62,323 bases of DNA from NCBI RefSeq assembly GCF_047971885.1, contig NZ_JBKEAE010000080.1, forward strand, positions 1-62,323, written 5' to 3'. Below the pieces are notes generated by a model. It was not told the origin of the DNA. It made no database searches and saw only the letters and a program-made list of their open reading frames with translations. Origin of the DNA: Tropicimonas sp047971885 (GTDB lineage: Bacteria; Pseudomonadota; Alphaproteobacteria; Rhodobacterales; Rhodobacteraceae). The translations under genes and the position numbers were made by a program. This document shows, one piece after another, positions 25,135 through 35,166 of this stretch (position 1 is its first letter; each line of letters begins with the position of its first letter).

Positions 25135-26622
25135 TCAGAGCGTACTGGCGGCGAAGGCGAGGACAAGCACCAGCCCCCCGCAGAGCAGGCTGATCCGGTC
25201 CTTCAGGGCGAAAATCACCGGATCGTCGTGCATGTGGCCGCGATGGGCGAGCATCACCACACGGCTGATCCAGTAGAGCAGCACCGGGCATATCCCCCAC
25301 AGCAGGCTGGGCGAGGAATACAGCGCCGCGACATCGGGAGAACTGACATAGAGCGCCATGACAAGCACCGCGACATAGCCCGAGGCGATGGCCATGCCCG
25401 AGATTATGGGAATGTCGTCGGTGACATAGGCCCGGCCCGCTGCCCCCGCGCGCCCGGCCGAGAAATCGCCGATCAGTTCGGTCTGCCGCTTCACGGCGGC
25501 CAGCGACAGGAACAGGAAGGAGGAAAAGGCCAGCAGCCAGGGCGAGGGGGGAATGCCCGTGGCGGCGGCGCCGGCGATGATGCGCAGGGTATAGAGCGCG
25601 GCAAGGGCGCAGATATCGACGATCAGCCGGCGCTTGAGCGACAGCGAATAGGCAAGCGTCAGCAGGAAATAGCCGGCGAGTACCAGGGTGAACGGCGCGG
25701 GCAGCAGCAGCGACAGCAACAGCCCGGCGACAAGCAGCGCCGGGGCCAGCAACGAGCCGTGCAGGAGAGCCATGTCGCCCGACGGCAGGGGGCGGAAACG
25801 CTTGCGCGGGTGGATCCGGTCCGCGCCCAGATCCAGCAGGTCGTTCAGCAGGTAGACGCCGGAGGCGACCATCGAGAAGATGACGAAGGCGAGGCCGGCC
25901 GCGAGCCAGTCCCGGCCGTCGGAACTGTGCGACAGCAGGACCGGCAGGAAGACGAGGACGTTCTTGGCCCATTGGTGGGGGCGGCAGGCCCTGACCCAGG
26001 TGCGGACGGGGCCGGATGCCCGGGCCGGGCCGAGATGCAGCGCATCGGGGGCGGCGCTTTCCGCCGCCTGCCGCAGGCCGGCCGGCGCGTTGACGGTGAT
26101 CGCCCGGCGCGCCGCGCGCCAGACGGGAATGTCGGCCCTGGCGTCTCCGGCATAGTCGAAGCCCTCCCGGCCGTAGCGCTCGACAAGAAAGCGCGCCTTG
26201 TTGTCCCCCTTGAGATTCAGCGCGCCATCGGAGGCATGCACCTCGTCGAAACAGCCCAGATGCGCGGCGATCGCCTGTGCCAGGCGGCTGTCCGAGGCGG
26301 TGACCAGCGCAACCCGCCCGCCCGCGTCGCGATGGGCGCGGACGAGATTCAGAACATCGGTATTATAGGGCAGGGAGGCCGCATCCACCCGGGCGCTTTG
26401 GGCCAGGGCCTGCTTGAGGGCGGCCTTGCCCGCGGGCAGTCTGGCCAGCGCGCGCAGGGCCGCCGGCAGGTCGCGCGAAACGGTCTCCCACCAGGTTTCC
26501 AGCAACATGTCGCTGCGCAGCAATGTCCCGTCGAGGTCGACGACCAGCACGGGGGCCGGGGTTCGGGGCTCGGTCGCCGGCACGCCGGACCCGCGTTCCG
26601 GGGAGTGTTCGGTGGCGCTCAT
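25135..26622 (-). CDS. HAD phosphatase domain fused to UbiA prenyltransferase
   Basis: A 495-residue fusion. Residues 25-200 are a HAD-type phosphatase domain: DxDxT motif VVDLDGTLLRSD, then LVTASDSR and a late DYAGDARADIPVW. Residues about 215-495 are a UbiA membrane domain with NDLLDLGADRIHPRKRFRP and then DICALAALYTLRIIAG. Relatives of this UbiA branch include the decaprenyl-phosphate phosphoribosyltransferase of the arabinan pathway. One protein could thus make polyprenyl-phosphoribose and remove its phosphate. No DprE1/DprE2 epimerase genes are in the window. Its start ATG overlaps the stop of the PP-loop gene by four bases. Confidence 0.87.
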   Translation of the reverse strand: MSATEHSPERGSGVPATEPRTPAPVLVVDLDGTLLRSDMLLETWWETVSRDLPAALRALARLPAGKAALKQALAQSARVDAASLPYNTDVLNLVRAHRDAGGRVALVTASDSRLAQAIAAHLGCFDEVHASDGALNLKGDNKARFLVERYGREGFDYAGDARADIPVWRAARRAITVNAPAGLRQAAESAAPDALHLGPARASGPVRTWVRACRPHQWAKNVLVFLPVLLSHSSDGRDWLAAGLAFVIFSMVASGVYLLNDLLDLGADRIHPRKRFRPLPSGDMALLHGSLLAPALLVAGLLLSLLLPAPFTLVLAGYFLLTLAYSLSLKRRLIVDICALAALYTLRIIAGAAATGIPPSPWLLAFSSFLFLSLAAVKRQTELIGDFSAGRAGAAGRAYVTDDIPIISGMAIASGYVAVLVMALYVSSPDVAALYSSPSLLWGICPVLLYWISRVVMLAHRGHMHDDPVIFALKDRISLLCGGLVLVLAFAASTL

Positions 26623-27821
26623 CTGACGATTTCGATGCCATGGGAGCCGAGCGCCCCGAGATAGCTCTCCAGACTGCGCCGTCCCTCGCGGAAATGCGAT
26701 GCGGCCGGTGCCGGGTTGGTTTCGGGGTAGATGACCGGCCGGCCCAGGAGGGCACGGCCCACATCGGGGCGCAGGTCGTCTCTGGCCAATGCGCGCAGGT
26801 CGATCCGGCTCATCACGTCCGCGGTTCCGGGGCCATGATAGGCCGAGAGGAACAGCGCGTCGCAGATCGACCGCAGAAATCCCAGATGCCCCCCCTGTCC
26901 CACCGCGCCGCGCAGCCAGATCGTCTGTTCCAGGTCGGCGATGGCGTGCCCGGCAAACAGGGCGTCCATCGGGCCGGGAAGGGTGCGCGCCAGCTTGCGA
27001 TAGGCCTTGCGGGCGAACTGATAGGCGCCTCCGGTCCGGCTGGTGTAGGAGCGCCAGTATTCGGTCAGGGTGGCATCGGCCATCTGCCCTTTCCAGAAGA
27101 CGATCTGCCCGTCCCGCTCCTGCGCGATGCGGCGCAGGTGCTCGGTCCACCGCCAGTGGCCCAGATCGACAAGGCAGCTCGCTTCGGCGATCTCGCGCGT
27201 CAGTTCCTCGGGGGCGGGCTCGGTGTCCTCCAGACGCATGACCTCGATATCCAGCCCGTTCGCCTCGACAAACCGCTGCACAAGCGGAAAGTTCGGCTCC
27301 GCGCTCAGGGCGATCACCGGGGCGGGCCAGTCGGCCAGCAGGATGTTCAGGCTGTCCTTGCCGCCGCAGAGAACGGCATGCGTCTTGCCGGGGTTGCGGG
27401 CGCAGATGTCCCGGATGTCCGCGGTCATGGCCGCCGCCAGCGCTTCGGAGAAGGCCCCGCGATCCGAAAACTCCTGCCGCAGCTTCGGCGGGCCGCCCAG
27501 CCGGACGATTTCCCGGTCGATGACCGGTGCGGGCTCCGCGACGTCCCGGCCGCTGTCGAGGAAGCGGCGGACGAAATCCTCGTCGACGACCAGCCTCCCC
27601 TTCAGAAGCACCAGAGGCAGGATCGAGAAGGAAAAGCAGTTTTCGTACCGATAGATCGGATAGAAGCCCGAAATTTCCCCGATGATGTCCGAGGTGAACA
27701 CATAGCGGTCATGGGTGGTCCACATCGAGGCTGTCGAAATCGAATCGACGGCAGTCGGTTCCAGTTTGTCTGCGGGAATGATGGCCACAATCGCCTCTGA
27801 TGAAAAATGATCTTTTCGCAT
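26619..27821 (-). CDS. PP-loop (asparagine-synthase-like) protein of unknown substrate
   Basis: A protein of about 400 residues. The first 110 residues look like a degenerate glutamine-amidotransferase-type N-terminus: the catalytic Cys2 of asparagine synthases is missing. The C-terminal half holds a PP-loop-like ATP motif, HAVLCGGKDSLNILL near residue 160, and then VDLGHWRWTEHL. Such proteins adenylate a carboxyl group for amide formation or work as thiolation ligases. In a polysaccharide cluster it could amidate a uronic acid, but I have no direct evidence. The ATG at 27821 follows GGGGAA; an in-frame GTG at 27857 is the alternative. Confidence 0.68.
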   Translation of the reverse strand: MRKDHFSSEAIVAIIPADKLEPTAVDSISTASMWTTHDRYVFTSDIIGEISGFYPIYRYENCFSFSILPLVLLKGRLVVDEDFVRRFLDSGRDVAEPAPVIDREIVRLGGPPKLRQEFSDRGAFSEALAAAMTADIRDICARNPGKTHAVLCGGKDSLNILLADWPAPVIALSAEPNFPLVQRFVEANGLDIEVMRLEDTEPAPEELTREIAEASCLVDLGHWRWTEHLRRIAQERDGQIVFWKGQMADATLTEYWRSYTSRTGGAYQFARKAYRKLARTLPGPMDALFAGHAIADLEQTIWLRGAVGQGGHLGFLRSICDALFLSAYHGPGTADVMSRIDLRALARDDLRPDVGRALLGRPVIYPETNPAPAASHFREGRRSLESYLGALGSHGIEIVR

Positions 27822-27900
27822 ATCGTAGAGGGTTCCCCATGACACATACAAGAGCACCCTGAACCGGCCCGGCTATCCCGGTCGGTGTTGCCGATTTCCC

Positions 27901-27963
27901 CGGGTTTTCCGGCGCGAAACCCGCCTGCCGCATCGCCTCCGATAAGGCAAACTTATCGGAGGC
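27901..27963. repeat. Two adjacent perfect inverted repeats
   Basis: CGGGTTT (27901-27907) pairs with AAACCCG (27917-27923). GCCTCCGATAA (27935-27945) pairs with TTATCGGAGGC (27953-27963) around a 7-base loop. They lie upstream of the PP-loop gene and downstream of the lacI-type gene, both on the minus strand. Neither has a clear T-run. They may form a terminator or leader structure, or the second may be an operator. Confidence 0.6.
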
Positions 27964-28128
27964 ACGGGCCGGCGTACAGTGACGGCGGATGAAAGGGATT
28001 TCGCCGCTCGAAAGCGCCGCCGGGGACATCCGGCCGGATGCACCCGGTCAGGGTCTGAAGAAACTGGCAACACTGCCGGGTGGCCAATTATTGCGCCGCC
28101 GTTGGTACAAAGACAACCGATTGCAATT

Positions 28129-29163
28129 TCAGCGTAATTTGCGGCCCGAGGGAGACCCGGTCGTGTTTCGGATGAGCAGTTCGGCCGATATCTCGGACAC
28201 CGTTGTCGGCATGTCGGGCTCGTTGATCCGGTCGAGCAGGACACGGGCCAGCTTGCGGCCAAGCTTGTGCGTGTGCACGGCCATGGTCGTCAGCGGGGGC
28301 GTGGCGACCGCCGCGTCCTGAATATCATCGAAGCCGATGACCGAGATATCCCCGCCGGGCTGCAAACCGGAACGGATCAGCGCAAGGCACGCACCCAGGG
28401 CCACGATATCGCCATTGCAGACGATGGCGGTGACCTGAGGATGGATGGCGCGCAGCGACATCATGGCCTCGAGTCCGGCAAGCTTGTTATCGGCCGAATC
28501 CCAGATGATGGCAGGCGCAAGGCCGCGCTCGGCCCGAATGCGCTCGTAGCCCGCGATCCTTTCACGGCGGACGATGGTCATGTCGGTGCCGCCAAAATAG
28601 GCAATATGGCGGTGGCCGAGATCTGCCAGATGGGCGGTGGCTGTCGCGGTCGCTTCCGCATTGCGAACCCCGACATGATCCGTGTCCGCGCTTACGTTAC
28701 GCAGAAAGGTGACCGTGGGAATGCGATGCGCTTTCAGAAGCGCGAAGCTCTCCGGTGGCGTATCCATCACCGGCACCCAGAGCAGGCCGCCGCGGCCGTG
28801 CCGGATGAAGGTTTCCAGCAGGCGGCGCTGACGGTCGGCATCGTCACGCGTGTCGACGACGGAAACAAGATAGCCCTCGGCCTCCAGCAGGTCGACGACG
28901 CCTCCCATGACCTCGGCGTTAAACGGGTTTTGCAACTGATTGATTATGAATCCGATCTCGCGATTCTCGCCCGATCGCATCGCGGCCGCACGGGAATCGG
29001 GCACATAGCGCAACTTTTCGACCGCCTGCATGACCTTGAAGCGCGTTTGCTCCGAGATGCGCCCCGTCCCGCGCAGCACCTGACTTACGGTCGGAACCGA
29101 GACCCCGGCCTCTTTTGCAACGGTACTGAGTGTTGGCTTTCCTGACATCGAAGGCATGCCCAT
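28129..29163 (-). CDS. LacI-family transcriptional regulator
   Basis: A 344-residue repressor. The helix-turn-helix is at residues 8-30 (PTLSTVAKEAGVSVPTVSQVL, beginning just after MSGK) and the hinge is YVPDSRAAAMRSG. The sugar-binding domain runs to the end (IGFIINQLQNPFNAEVMGG; VTAIVCNGDIVALG; SVIGFDDIQDAAVATPPLT). It is divergent from the sugar ABC transporter operon and should repress it in the absence of the imported sugar. The ATG at 29163 follows GGAGAAA. In-frame ATGs at 29157 and 29148 are possible. The likely operator is at 29281-29300, and a half-matching copy overlaps its own start. Confidence 0.92.
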   Translation of the reverse strand: MGMPSMSGKPTLSTVAKEAGVSVPTVSQVLRGTGRISEQTRFKVMQAVEKLRYVPDSRAAAMRSGENREIGFIINQLQNPFNAEVMGGVVDLLEAEGYLVSVVDTRDDADRQRRLLETFIRHGRGGLLWVPVMDTPPESFALLKAHRIPTVTFLRNVSADTDHVGVRNAEATATATAHLADLGHRHIAYFGGTDMTIVRRERIAGYERIRAERGLAPAIIWDSADNKLAGLEAMMSLRAIHPQVTAIVCNGDIVALGACLALIRSGLQPGGDISVIGFDDIQDAAVATPPLTTMAVHTHKLGRKLARVLLDRINEPDMPTTVSEISAELLIRNTTGSPSGRKLR

Positions 29164-29280
29164 GATATAACGATTTCTCCATTCTTTGCCAGATTTGTGA
29201 AACTTCAAGCGGAGTATGCCTTTTGCAGGCCAAAAACTCTGCCTGCTGGCAGAAAAGTTGGAAGTTTGGCATCTTGACGG

Positions 29281-29300
29281 ATGATATATCGTTATATCAT
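29281..29300. promoter_or_regulatory. LacI-type operator over the ABC transporter promoter
   Basis: ATGATATATCGTTATATCAT: perfect 8-bp arms around a TCGT centre, the CG-centred palindrome expected for LacI-family proteins. TTGACG at 29274-29279 is a -35 candidate, and the -10 region (about 29295-29302) lies within or next to the right arm, so binding would block transcription of the transporter operon. A second, imperfect site begins with the same ATGATATA arm at 29162-29169, at the start of the regulator gene. Confidence 0.8.
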
Positions 29301-29413
29301 AGTTGGGCGATCGAGACCGATTCGCCATGAGGTTTGCCCTCGGAATGCGCGCCCGGTCCGAGACAGGAGCCGGCGCGGAGGGCCGGCTGCGACTGCAACC
29401 AGAGGGAGGAAAC

Positions 29414-30682
29414 ATGCCCCTGCTTTCGAAGATTTTCAGCGCATCTTCGGTGATCGCTATCACCTTTGCATCTCTTCCGGCCCAGGCCGAGGTGTTGTTC
29501 TGGTCTACCCAGGCCAGACCGGCGGAAGAGGCGCAGGCCATGCGTCAGAATGTGCTCAGCGGTTTTGCCGGGGGCGTGGATTACCAGCCCAACGAAGAAG
29601 GGCCCTGGCTGACGCGTTTTCTGGCCGAACAGCAGGCGGGTTCCGGCTCGATCGGGGTTCTGGGCGCGCTGCATGGCAATTTCTCGGCCATCGACCCGGC
29701 GCAACTTGTCGATCTGGGCGATCTGGGTGTCAGCGCGGCCAGCGAGACCTTCAACAACCTCTCCAGGCTGGGCACCGACAGTGCGCAATACATCCCCTGG
29801 ATGCAGGCCAGCTACATCATGGCGGCCAACAGGGAAGCGTTGCAATATCTGCCCGAGGGCGCCGATATCGATGCGCTGAGCTATGACCAGCTGATCGAAT
29901 GGGCCGCCAATGTCCATGAGGCGACCGGCCAGGCGAAATTCGGCTTTCCGGCTGGTCCCAAGGGGCTGAAGCACCGCTTCTTCGAGGGTTATCTGTATCC
30001 GTCCTATACCAATGGTGTGGTGCGCACCTTCGCCTCGCCCGAGGCGGTCACCGCCTGGGAGAAGTTCAGGGAACTGTGGTCGCATACCAACCCTGCCTCG
30101 ACGAATTTCTCGTTCATGCAGGAACAGCTGCTGTCCGGCGATGCCTGGATCGTGTTCGAACACACCTCGCGCCTGGCGCAGGCGTTCAACGAACGCCCGG
30201 ATGATTTTGTGGCCTTCCCGGCTCCGGCCGGACCGGCCGGGCGCGGTTTCATGCCGGTTCTTGCGGGCATCGCCATTCCCGAAACCGCGCCGGATAAAGA
30301 GCAGTCGAGGGCCCTGATCGAGTATCTGATGACGCCAGAGGCGCAGATCGCGACGCTTCGCGCGACCAGCTTCTTCCCGGTCGTCGATGTCGACCTGCCC
30401 GATGACCTGCCGCCGGCGGTCAAGGCCGCGGGCGACGCGGTTGCCAGGATGTCGGGCTCGGCCGATGCCAATCCCGGCCTGCTGCCGTCGGGCCTTGCGG
30501 ACAAGTCGGGCGATTTCGACCGTGTGTATAATGACACGTTCGAACGCATCATTCTGGCGGGCCAGCCGATCGGGCAGGTACTGGAAGACCAGAAACGCAC
30601 CCTGCAGAAGATCATGGACGAAACCGGTGCGCCCTGCTGGGCACCCGATGCGCCGTCCGAAGGCGCCTGCCCGGTCGAATAA
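29414..30682 (+). CDS. Sugar ABC transporter substrate-binding protein
   Basis: A 422-residue periplasmic binding protein of the CUT1 (family 1) type. The signal peptide is residues 1-23 (cleavage after LPAQA, before EVLFW). The mature protein has the usual alternating domains, with FNNLSRLGTDSAQYIPWMQ and a typical late hinge region ARMSGSADANPGLLPSG. It should bind a small glycoside and hand it to the permeases downstream. The ATG at 29414 follows AGGGAGGAAAC; upstream in-frame codons are not needed. Controlled by the LacI-type operator upstream. Confidence 0.9.
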   Translation: MPLLSKIFSASSVIAITFASLPAQAEVLFWSTQARPAEEAQAMRQNVLSGFAGGVDYQPNEEGPWLTRFLAEQQAGSGSIGVLGALHGNFSAIDPAQLVDLGDLGVSAASETFNNLSRLGTDSAQYIPWMQASYIMAANREALQYLPEGADIDALSYDQLIEWAANVHEATGQAKFGFPAGPKGLKHRFFEGYLYPSYTNGVVRTFASPEAVTAWEKFRELWSHTNPASTNFSFMQEQLLSGDAWIVFEHTSRLAQAFNERPDDFVAFPAPAGPAGRGFMPVLAGIAIPETAPDKEQSRALIEYLMTPEAQIATLRATSFFPVVDVDLPDDLPPAVKAAGDAVARMSGSADANPGLLPSGLADKSGDFDRVYNDTFERIILAGQPIGQVLEDQKRTLQKIMDETGAPCWAPDAPSEGACPVE

Positions 30683-30769
30683 GCCGACCGTCACGGTCCG
30701 GGCGCCGATGCCCGGACCGGATTTCCGACCAGTTCAGACAATGTCTCTGCGCCTTGAAAGGAGCGGATC

Positions 30770-31615
30770 ATGAACTCACGGCATTTACCCTATCTGCTTA
30801 TCCTTCCGGTCACGCTGTTTCTGTGTGTGTTCTTTCTCTATCCCTTCGTGCTGGTCGCGCAGCAGGCCTTCTTTGCCGAAGGCCGGTTCTCGATGCAGAA
30901 TTTTCGCGAGGTGGTGGGCTACTGGAAATTTCCGATCTCGTTGAAAAACACGCTGCTTCTGGCGGTGATCGTGGTGCCGATCCAGCTGGCGCTGTCGCTG
31001 CTGATGGCAACGATGGTCAGCCGGATGAAGAGGGGCCGGGACATGGTCCTGTATGTCTGGACGATCCCGCTTGGCATTTCGGATCTGGCGGCCGGTATCA
31101 TCTGGCTGGCGATCTTTGAACAATCGGGCTTCCTGAACTCGATGCTGGTAGGTGTGGGGATCGTCGAGCAGCCGATCAACCTCCTGTCCTATCAGCACAT
31201 GACGGCGGTTTTCGTTGCTATCATGCTGGCCGAAATCTGGCGGGCGACCGCGATCATGCTGGTCATCATCGTTGCGGGTATCGGCCTGATCCCCAGGGAA
31301 TATTACGAGGCGGCCGAGGTCTTCGGCGCATCGCCGTGGAAGCGGTTCCTCAAGGTCACGCTGCCCTTGCTGCGCCCGTCCCTTCAGACCGCGCTGATCC
31401 TGCGTGTCGTTCTGGCCTTCGAGGTGTTCGCGGTTGTCGCAGCCCTGGGCGGAACGCTGTTCCCGGTGCTGATGGGCGAGATCTATAACTATCAGTTCAT
31501 GCTGCAGGACGGCAGCGCGGCGGCGGCCCTTGCCCTGATCGTGCTCGTGATCTCCATCGCCTCGACGCTTGTCATCCTGCGCGCGCTGCGCGTTCCGAAA
31601 GGAGCAACGATATGA
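30770..31615 (+). CDS. Sugar ABC transporter permease (MalF/UgpA type)
   Basis: A 281-residue inner-membrane permease with six hydrophobic helices. The EAA loop that contacts the ATPase is EYYEAAEVFGASPWKRFLKV (near residue 180), followed by TLPLLRPSL. It starts with an AAAGGAG ribosome binding site 8 bases upstream and overlaps the second permease by four bases (ATGA). Confidence 0.93.
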   Translation: MNSRHLPYLLILPVTLFLCVFFLYPFVLVAQQAFFAEGRFSMQNFREVVGYWKFPISLKNTLLLAVIVVPIQLALSLLMATMVSRMKRGRDMVLYVWTIPLGISDLAAGIIWLAIFEQSGFLNSMLVGVGIVEQPINLLSYQHMTAVFVAIMLAEIWRATAIMLVIIVAGIGLIPREYYEAAEVFGASPWKRFLKVTLPLLRPSLQTALILRVVLAFEVFAVVAALGGTLFPVLMGEIYNYQFMLQDGSAAAALALIVLVISIASTLVILRALRVPKGATI

Positions 31616-32454
31616 GTGACGCTACCCTTTCCGCGGCCGACCTCGCCGTGACGCGCAAGTCGGGCCGCTTCCTCTATGGTGCCTCGGTGGTGCTGCTTTG
31701 CGCATGGGTACTGGTGCCGCTGTATTTCCTGCTGATCAACACTCTGTCGGCGCCAGCTACGGTGAACAGCTTTCCAAAGCCGTTCTTCCCGCCTTTCGAT
31801 CTGTCATCGCTGCAGTTCTTCGCCCAGTTCCAGGGGATGACGACGGCGTTGATCAATTCGCTGATCGTGGCGACCATGACCATGTGCCTGTCGATCCTGA
31901 TCGGCGCCCCGGCGGGCTATGCCCTGTCGCGGTTCGACTTTCGCGGGAAAGAGATGTTCCGGCTGCTGATCCTGCTGACCCGCGCCTTCCCGCTGCCCTT
32001 GCTGGCTTTGCCGCTTGCGGTGGCGTTTATCCGTACCGGGCTGGATGACACCGCCTTTGGTCTTGCGCTGATCCATACGACGCTGGCCATTCCCTTTGCG
32101 GTGCTGATCACCTTCTCGCTGTTCTCGGGTATTCCGGTCGAGATCGAAGAAGCCGCCTGGACACTTGGCTGTACGCGGCTGACCGCCTTTACCAGGGTTG
32201 TCCTGCCGCTGATCCTGCCCGGCATCACGGCATCGGCGATCTTTGCTTTCGTCATCTCGTGGAACGAGGTTTTCGCCGCCGCCGTGCTGACCATCGAGAA
32301 CCGGACGCTGCCTGCGTTTCTGCTGCAGACACTGGCGGAATCGCCGATGCACCTGAAATTCGCCGGCGGCTTCATCCTCGTCGTTCCGGCGCTGATCTTC
32401 ATCTTTGCCGTGCGCAAATATCTGTTCGCCATGTGGGGCATCGCCAACCGCTGA
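31612..32454 (+). CDS. Sugar ABC transporter permease (MalG/UgpE type)
   Basis: A 280-residue second permease with six hydrophobic helices and the EAA loop IEEAAWTLGCTRLTAFTRVV, then LPLILPG. The N-terminus (SDATLSAADLAVTRKSGRF) is cytoplasmic. It forms the heterodimeric channel with the permease upstream. It is translationally coupled to that gene and followed by the ATPase gene 31 bases later. Confidence 0.93.
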   Translation: MSDATLSAADLAVTRKSGRFLYGASVVLLCAWVLVPLYFLLINTLSAPATVNSFPKPFFPPFDLSSLQFFAQFQGMTTALINSLIVATMTMCLSILIGAPAGYALSRFDFRGKEMFRLLILLTRAFPLPLLALPLAVAFIRTGLDDTAFGLALIHTTLAIPFAVLITFSLFSGIPVEIEEAAWTLGCTRLTAFTRVVLPLILPGITASAIFAFVISWNEVFAAAVLTIENRTLPAFLLQTLAESPMHLKFAGGFILVVPALIFIFAVRKYLFAMWGIANR

Positions 32455-32485
32455 GGCGGCGGCGACAACCAGGGGAGTAAATCAA

Positions 32486-33526
<1,041 letters not shown>

Positions 33527-33537
33527 AAGGCATGACC

Positions 33538-34815
33538 ATGAAACAGGACCTGATCAACGCCGCGCGCGAGGTGCTGCGCGGCACCGACCGCGGCAGCTAT
33601 ACCGTGCCCACTAACGGTCTTTATCCGTTCCAGTGGAACTGGGACAGCGTTCTCAGCGCCCTGGGCTTTGCCCATTTCGACGAGGCCCGCGCCTGGACCG
33701 AAATCGAAACCCTGATGGCCCATCAATGGCCTGACGGCATGGTGCCGCATATCATCTTTCATCAGATGGATGACGGCTATTTCCCCGGCCCCGAAGTGTG
33801 GAATACCGGGCGGCCGGTGCCGACCTCGGGCATTTCCCAGCCCCCCGTTGCCGGTTTTGCGGTACGGCGCATCCATGACCGCGCCCGCGACAAGGCCATG
33901 TCGGCAGAACGTGCGCGGGCGCTTCTGCCCCGCATCCATGCCTGGCACGAATGGTTCTATCGCCACCGCGATCCGCAAGGCACCGGGCTGGTGGCGATCA
34001 TTCATCCCTGGGAATCGGGCCGCGACAATTCGGTCGATTGGGACGATGCCTTCACCCGTGTCCCGACCGAGGGCGTGCAGCCCTTCCGGCGCCGCGACAC
34101 CGCGCATGCGAATCCCGAGCATCGCCCCACGGACGAACAGTACAAACGCTATATCTGGCTGGTGCAGCATTTCCGCAACCTGAACTGGGACAATGCCCGC
34201 CTGCACGATGCTTCGCCGTTCCGGATGGTCGATCCGGGGTTCAACGCAATTCTGATCCGGTCTTGCAGCGATCTGGCCGTTCTGGCGGACGAGCTTGGCG
34301 AACCCGACATCGCCCGGCAGTCGCGGGCCCATGCCGAACGCGGTATCGCGGCGATGGAGATACTGTGGAATGACGCTCTGGGCCAGTATGCCTGTTTCGA
34401 CCGGGCGGCCGGAAAGCTGATCGACAGCCCCTCGGTCGGCGGGTTGCTGGCGGCCTTTTGCGCCATCCCGCAGCCGCGCGCGGCGGCCATCGCCGCCCGG
34501 ATCGGCAAGCTTGGCGAAACGGTGCGTTTTCTGGTGCCCAGCCATGATCCGCAGGCGCCGGAATATGACGGCAAGCGCTATTGGCGCGGGCCGGTCTGGC
34601 TGATCGTGAACTACATGATTGCCGACGGGCTGGGTGCGGCGGGTCAAACGGCCATGGCGCGGCGGATCGAAGAGGACAGTATCCGTCTGATCGAGCAAAG
34701 CGGTTTTGCCGAATATTACGACCCGATTACGGCAGAGCCCTGTGGGGGCGGCAGCTTCACCTGGACCGCCGCCATGGTGATCGAAATCCTCAGCACCCGT
34801 ACGGAGGCCGCATGA
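33538..34815 (+). CDS. GH63-like glycoside hydrolase (mannosyl-/glucosylglycerate hydrolase type)
   Basis: A 425-residue cytoplasmic enzyme with an (alpha/alpha)6 fold pattern. It resembles the MGH1/GgH branch of GH63, which splits mannosylglycerate or glucosylglycerate. The supposed acid is Asp163 in HPWESGRDNSVDWDDAF and the base is Glu392 in FAEYYDPITAEPCGG. Substrate-binding NGLYPFQWNWDS is at 27-38. It has no signal peptide, so it acts on the sugar brought in by the ABC transporter. The ATG at 33538 has GAAAGG 8 bases upstream; an ATG at 33532 is also possible. The exact substrate is inferred. Confidence 0.82.
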   Translation: MKQDLINAAREVLRGTDRGSYTVPTNGLYPFQWNWDSVLSALGFAHFDEARAWTEIETLMAHQWPDGMVPHIIFHQMDDGYFPGPEVWNTGRPVPTSGISQPPVAGFAVRRIHDRARDKAMSAERARALLPRIHAWHEWFYRHRDPQGTGLVAIIHPWESGRDNSVDWDDAFTRVPTEGVQPFRRRDTAHANPEHRPTDEQYKRYIWLVQHFRNLNWDNARLHDASPFRMVDPGFNAILIRSCSDLAVLADELGEPDIARQSRAHAERGIAAMEILWNDALGQYACFDRAAGKLIDSPSVGGLLAAFCAIPQPRAAAIAARIGKLGETVRFLVPSHDPQAPEYDGKRYWRGPVWLIVNYMIADGLGAAGQTAMARRIEEDSIRLIEQSGFAEYYDPITAEPCGGGSFTWTAAMVIEILSTRTEAA

Positions 34816-35166
34816 AGCGTTCGCGCGGCGCGGCGCCTGGGAAACACTCCGTCCGAGTTGCAAGGTAATTCCTGTGAAGACGATCTTTGCCGCCGCCGGA
34901 ACAGCCCCCTGTGTAGCTGAAAATAACCTGACAATCCCCGCCGTTCGCGCTTGCTCCCGATCCGGGCGGTTGCTTGTCGGGCGATCAGGCCGTCAGCGCC
35001 TCGTGCAGTTCCGGCCCGGCCGGGAGCCCGGGCATGCCACATGATTTCACCAGGGCGCGGTCCACAGGACACAAGTCGACGATCCGATGCCGCTTTGGGG
35101 CATCTGGCAGGTGATTTCCCGAGCAGCGCTCTATAATGCGCCAGCCACGGCCAACCGGAGTCCAGA
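34816..35166. other. Intergenic region after the sugar-uptake cassette
   Basis: About 350 bases without a credible gene. At its left edge an 18-codon open frame (34812-34868) overlaps the hydrolase stop as ATGA, as if the next gene of an operon had been lost. I see no clear terminator and no transposase remnant. The region probably marks the right border of the catabolic cassette and carries the promoter of the DUF3422 gene. Confidence 0.45.

Noticed and set aside
23698..26664. Open frame of nearly 1000 codons on the plus strand opposite the GT4 and HAD-UbiA genes
   Set aside because: Antisense shadow of well-supported genes, with low-complexity composition and no domain.
29225..29246. GCAGGC/GCCTGC inverted repeat upstream of the ABC transporter promoter
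   Set aside because: Short arms with a 10-base loop. The stronger palindrome at 29281-29300 explains the regulation better, and this one may be coincidental.
34869..35166. Possible insertion-sequence remnant right of the GH63-like cassette
   Set aside because: No terminal inverted repeats, target-site duplication or transposase fragment could be identified by eye.
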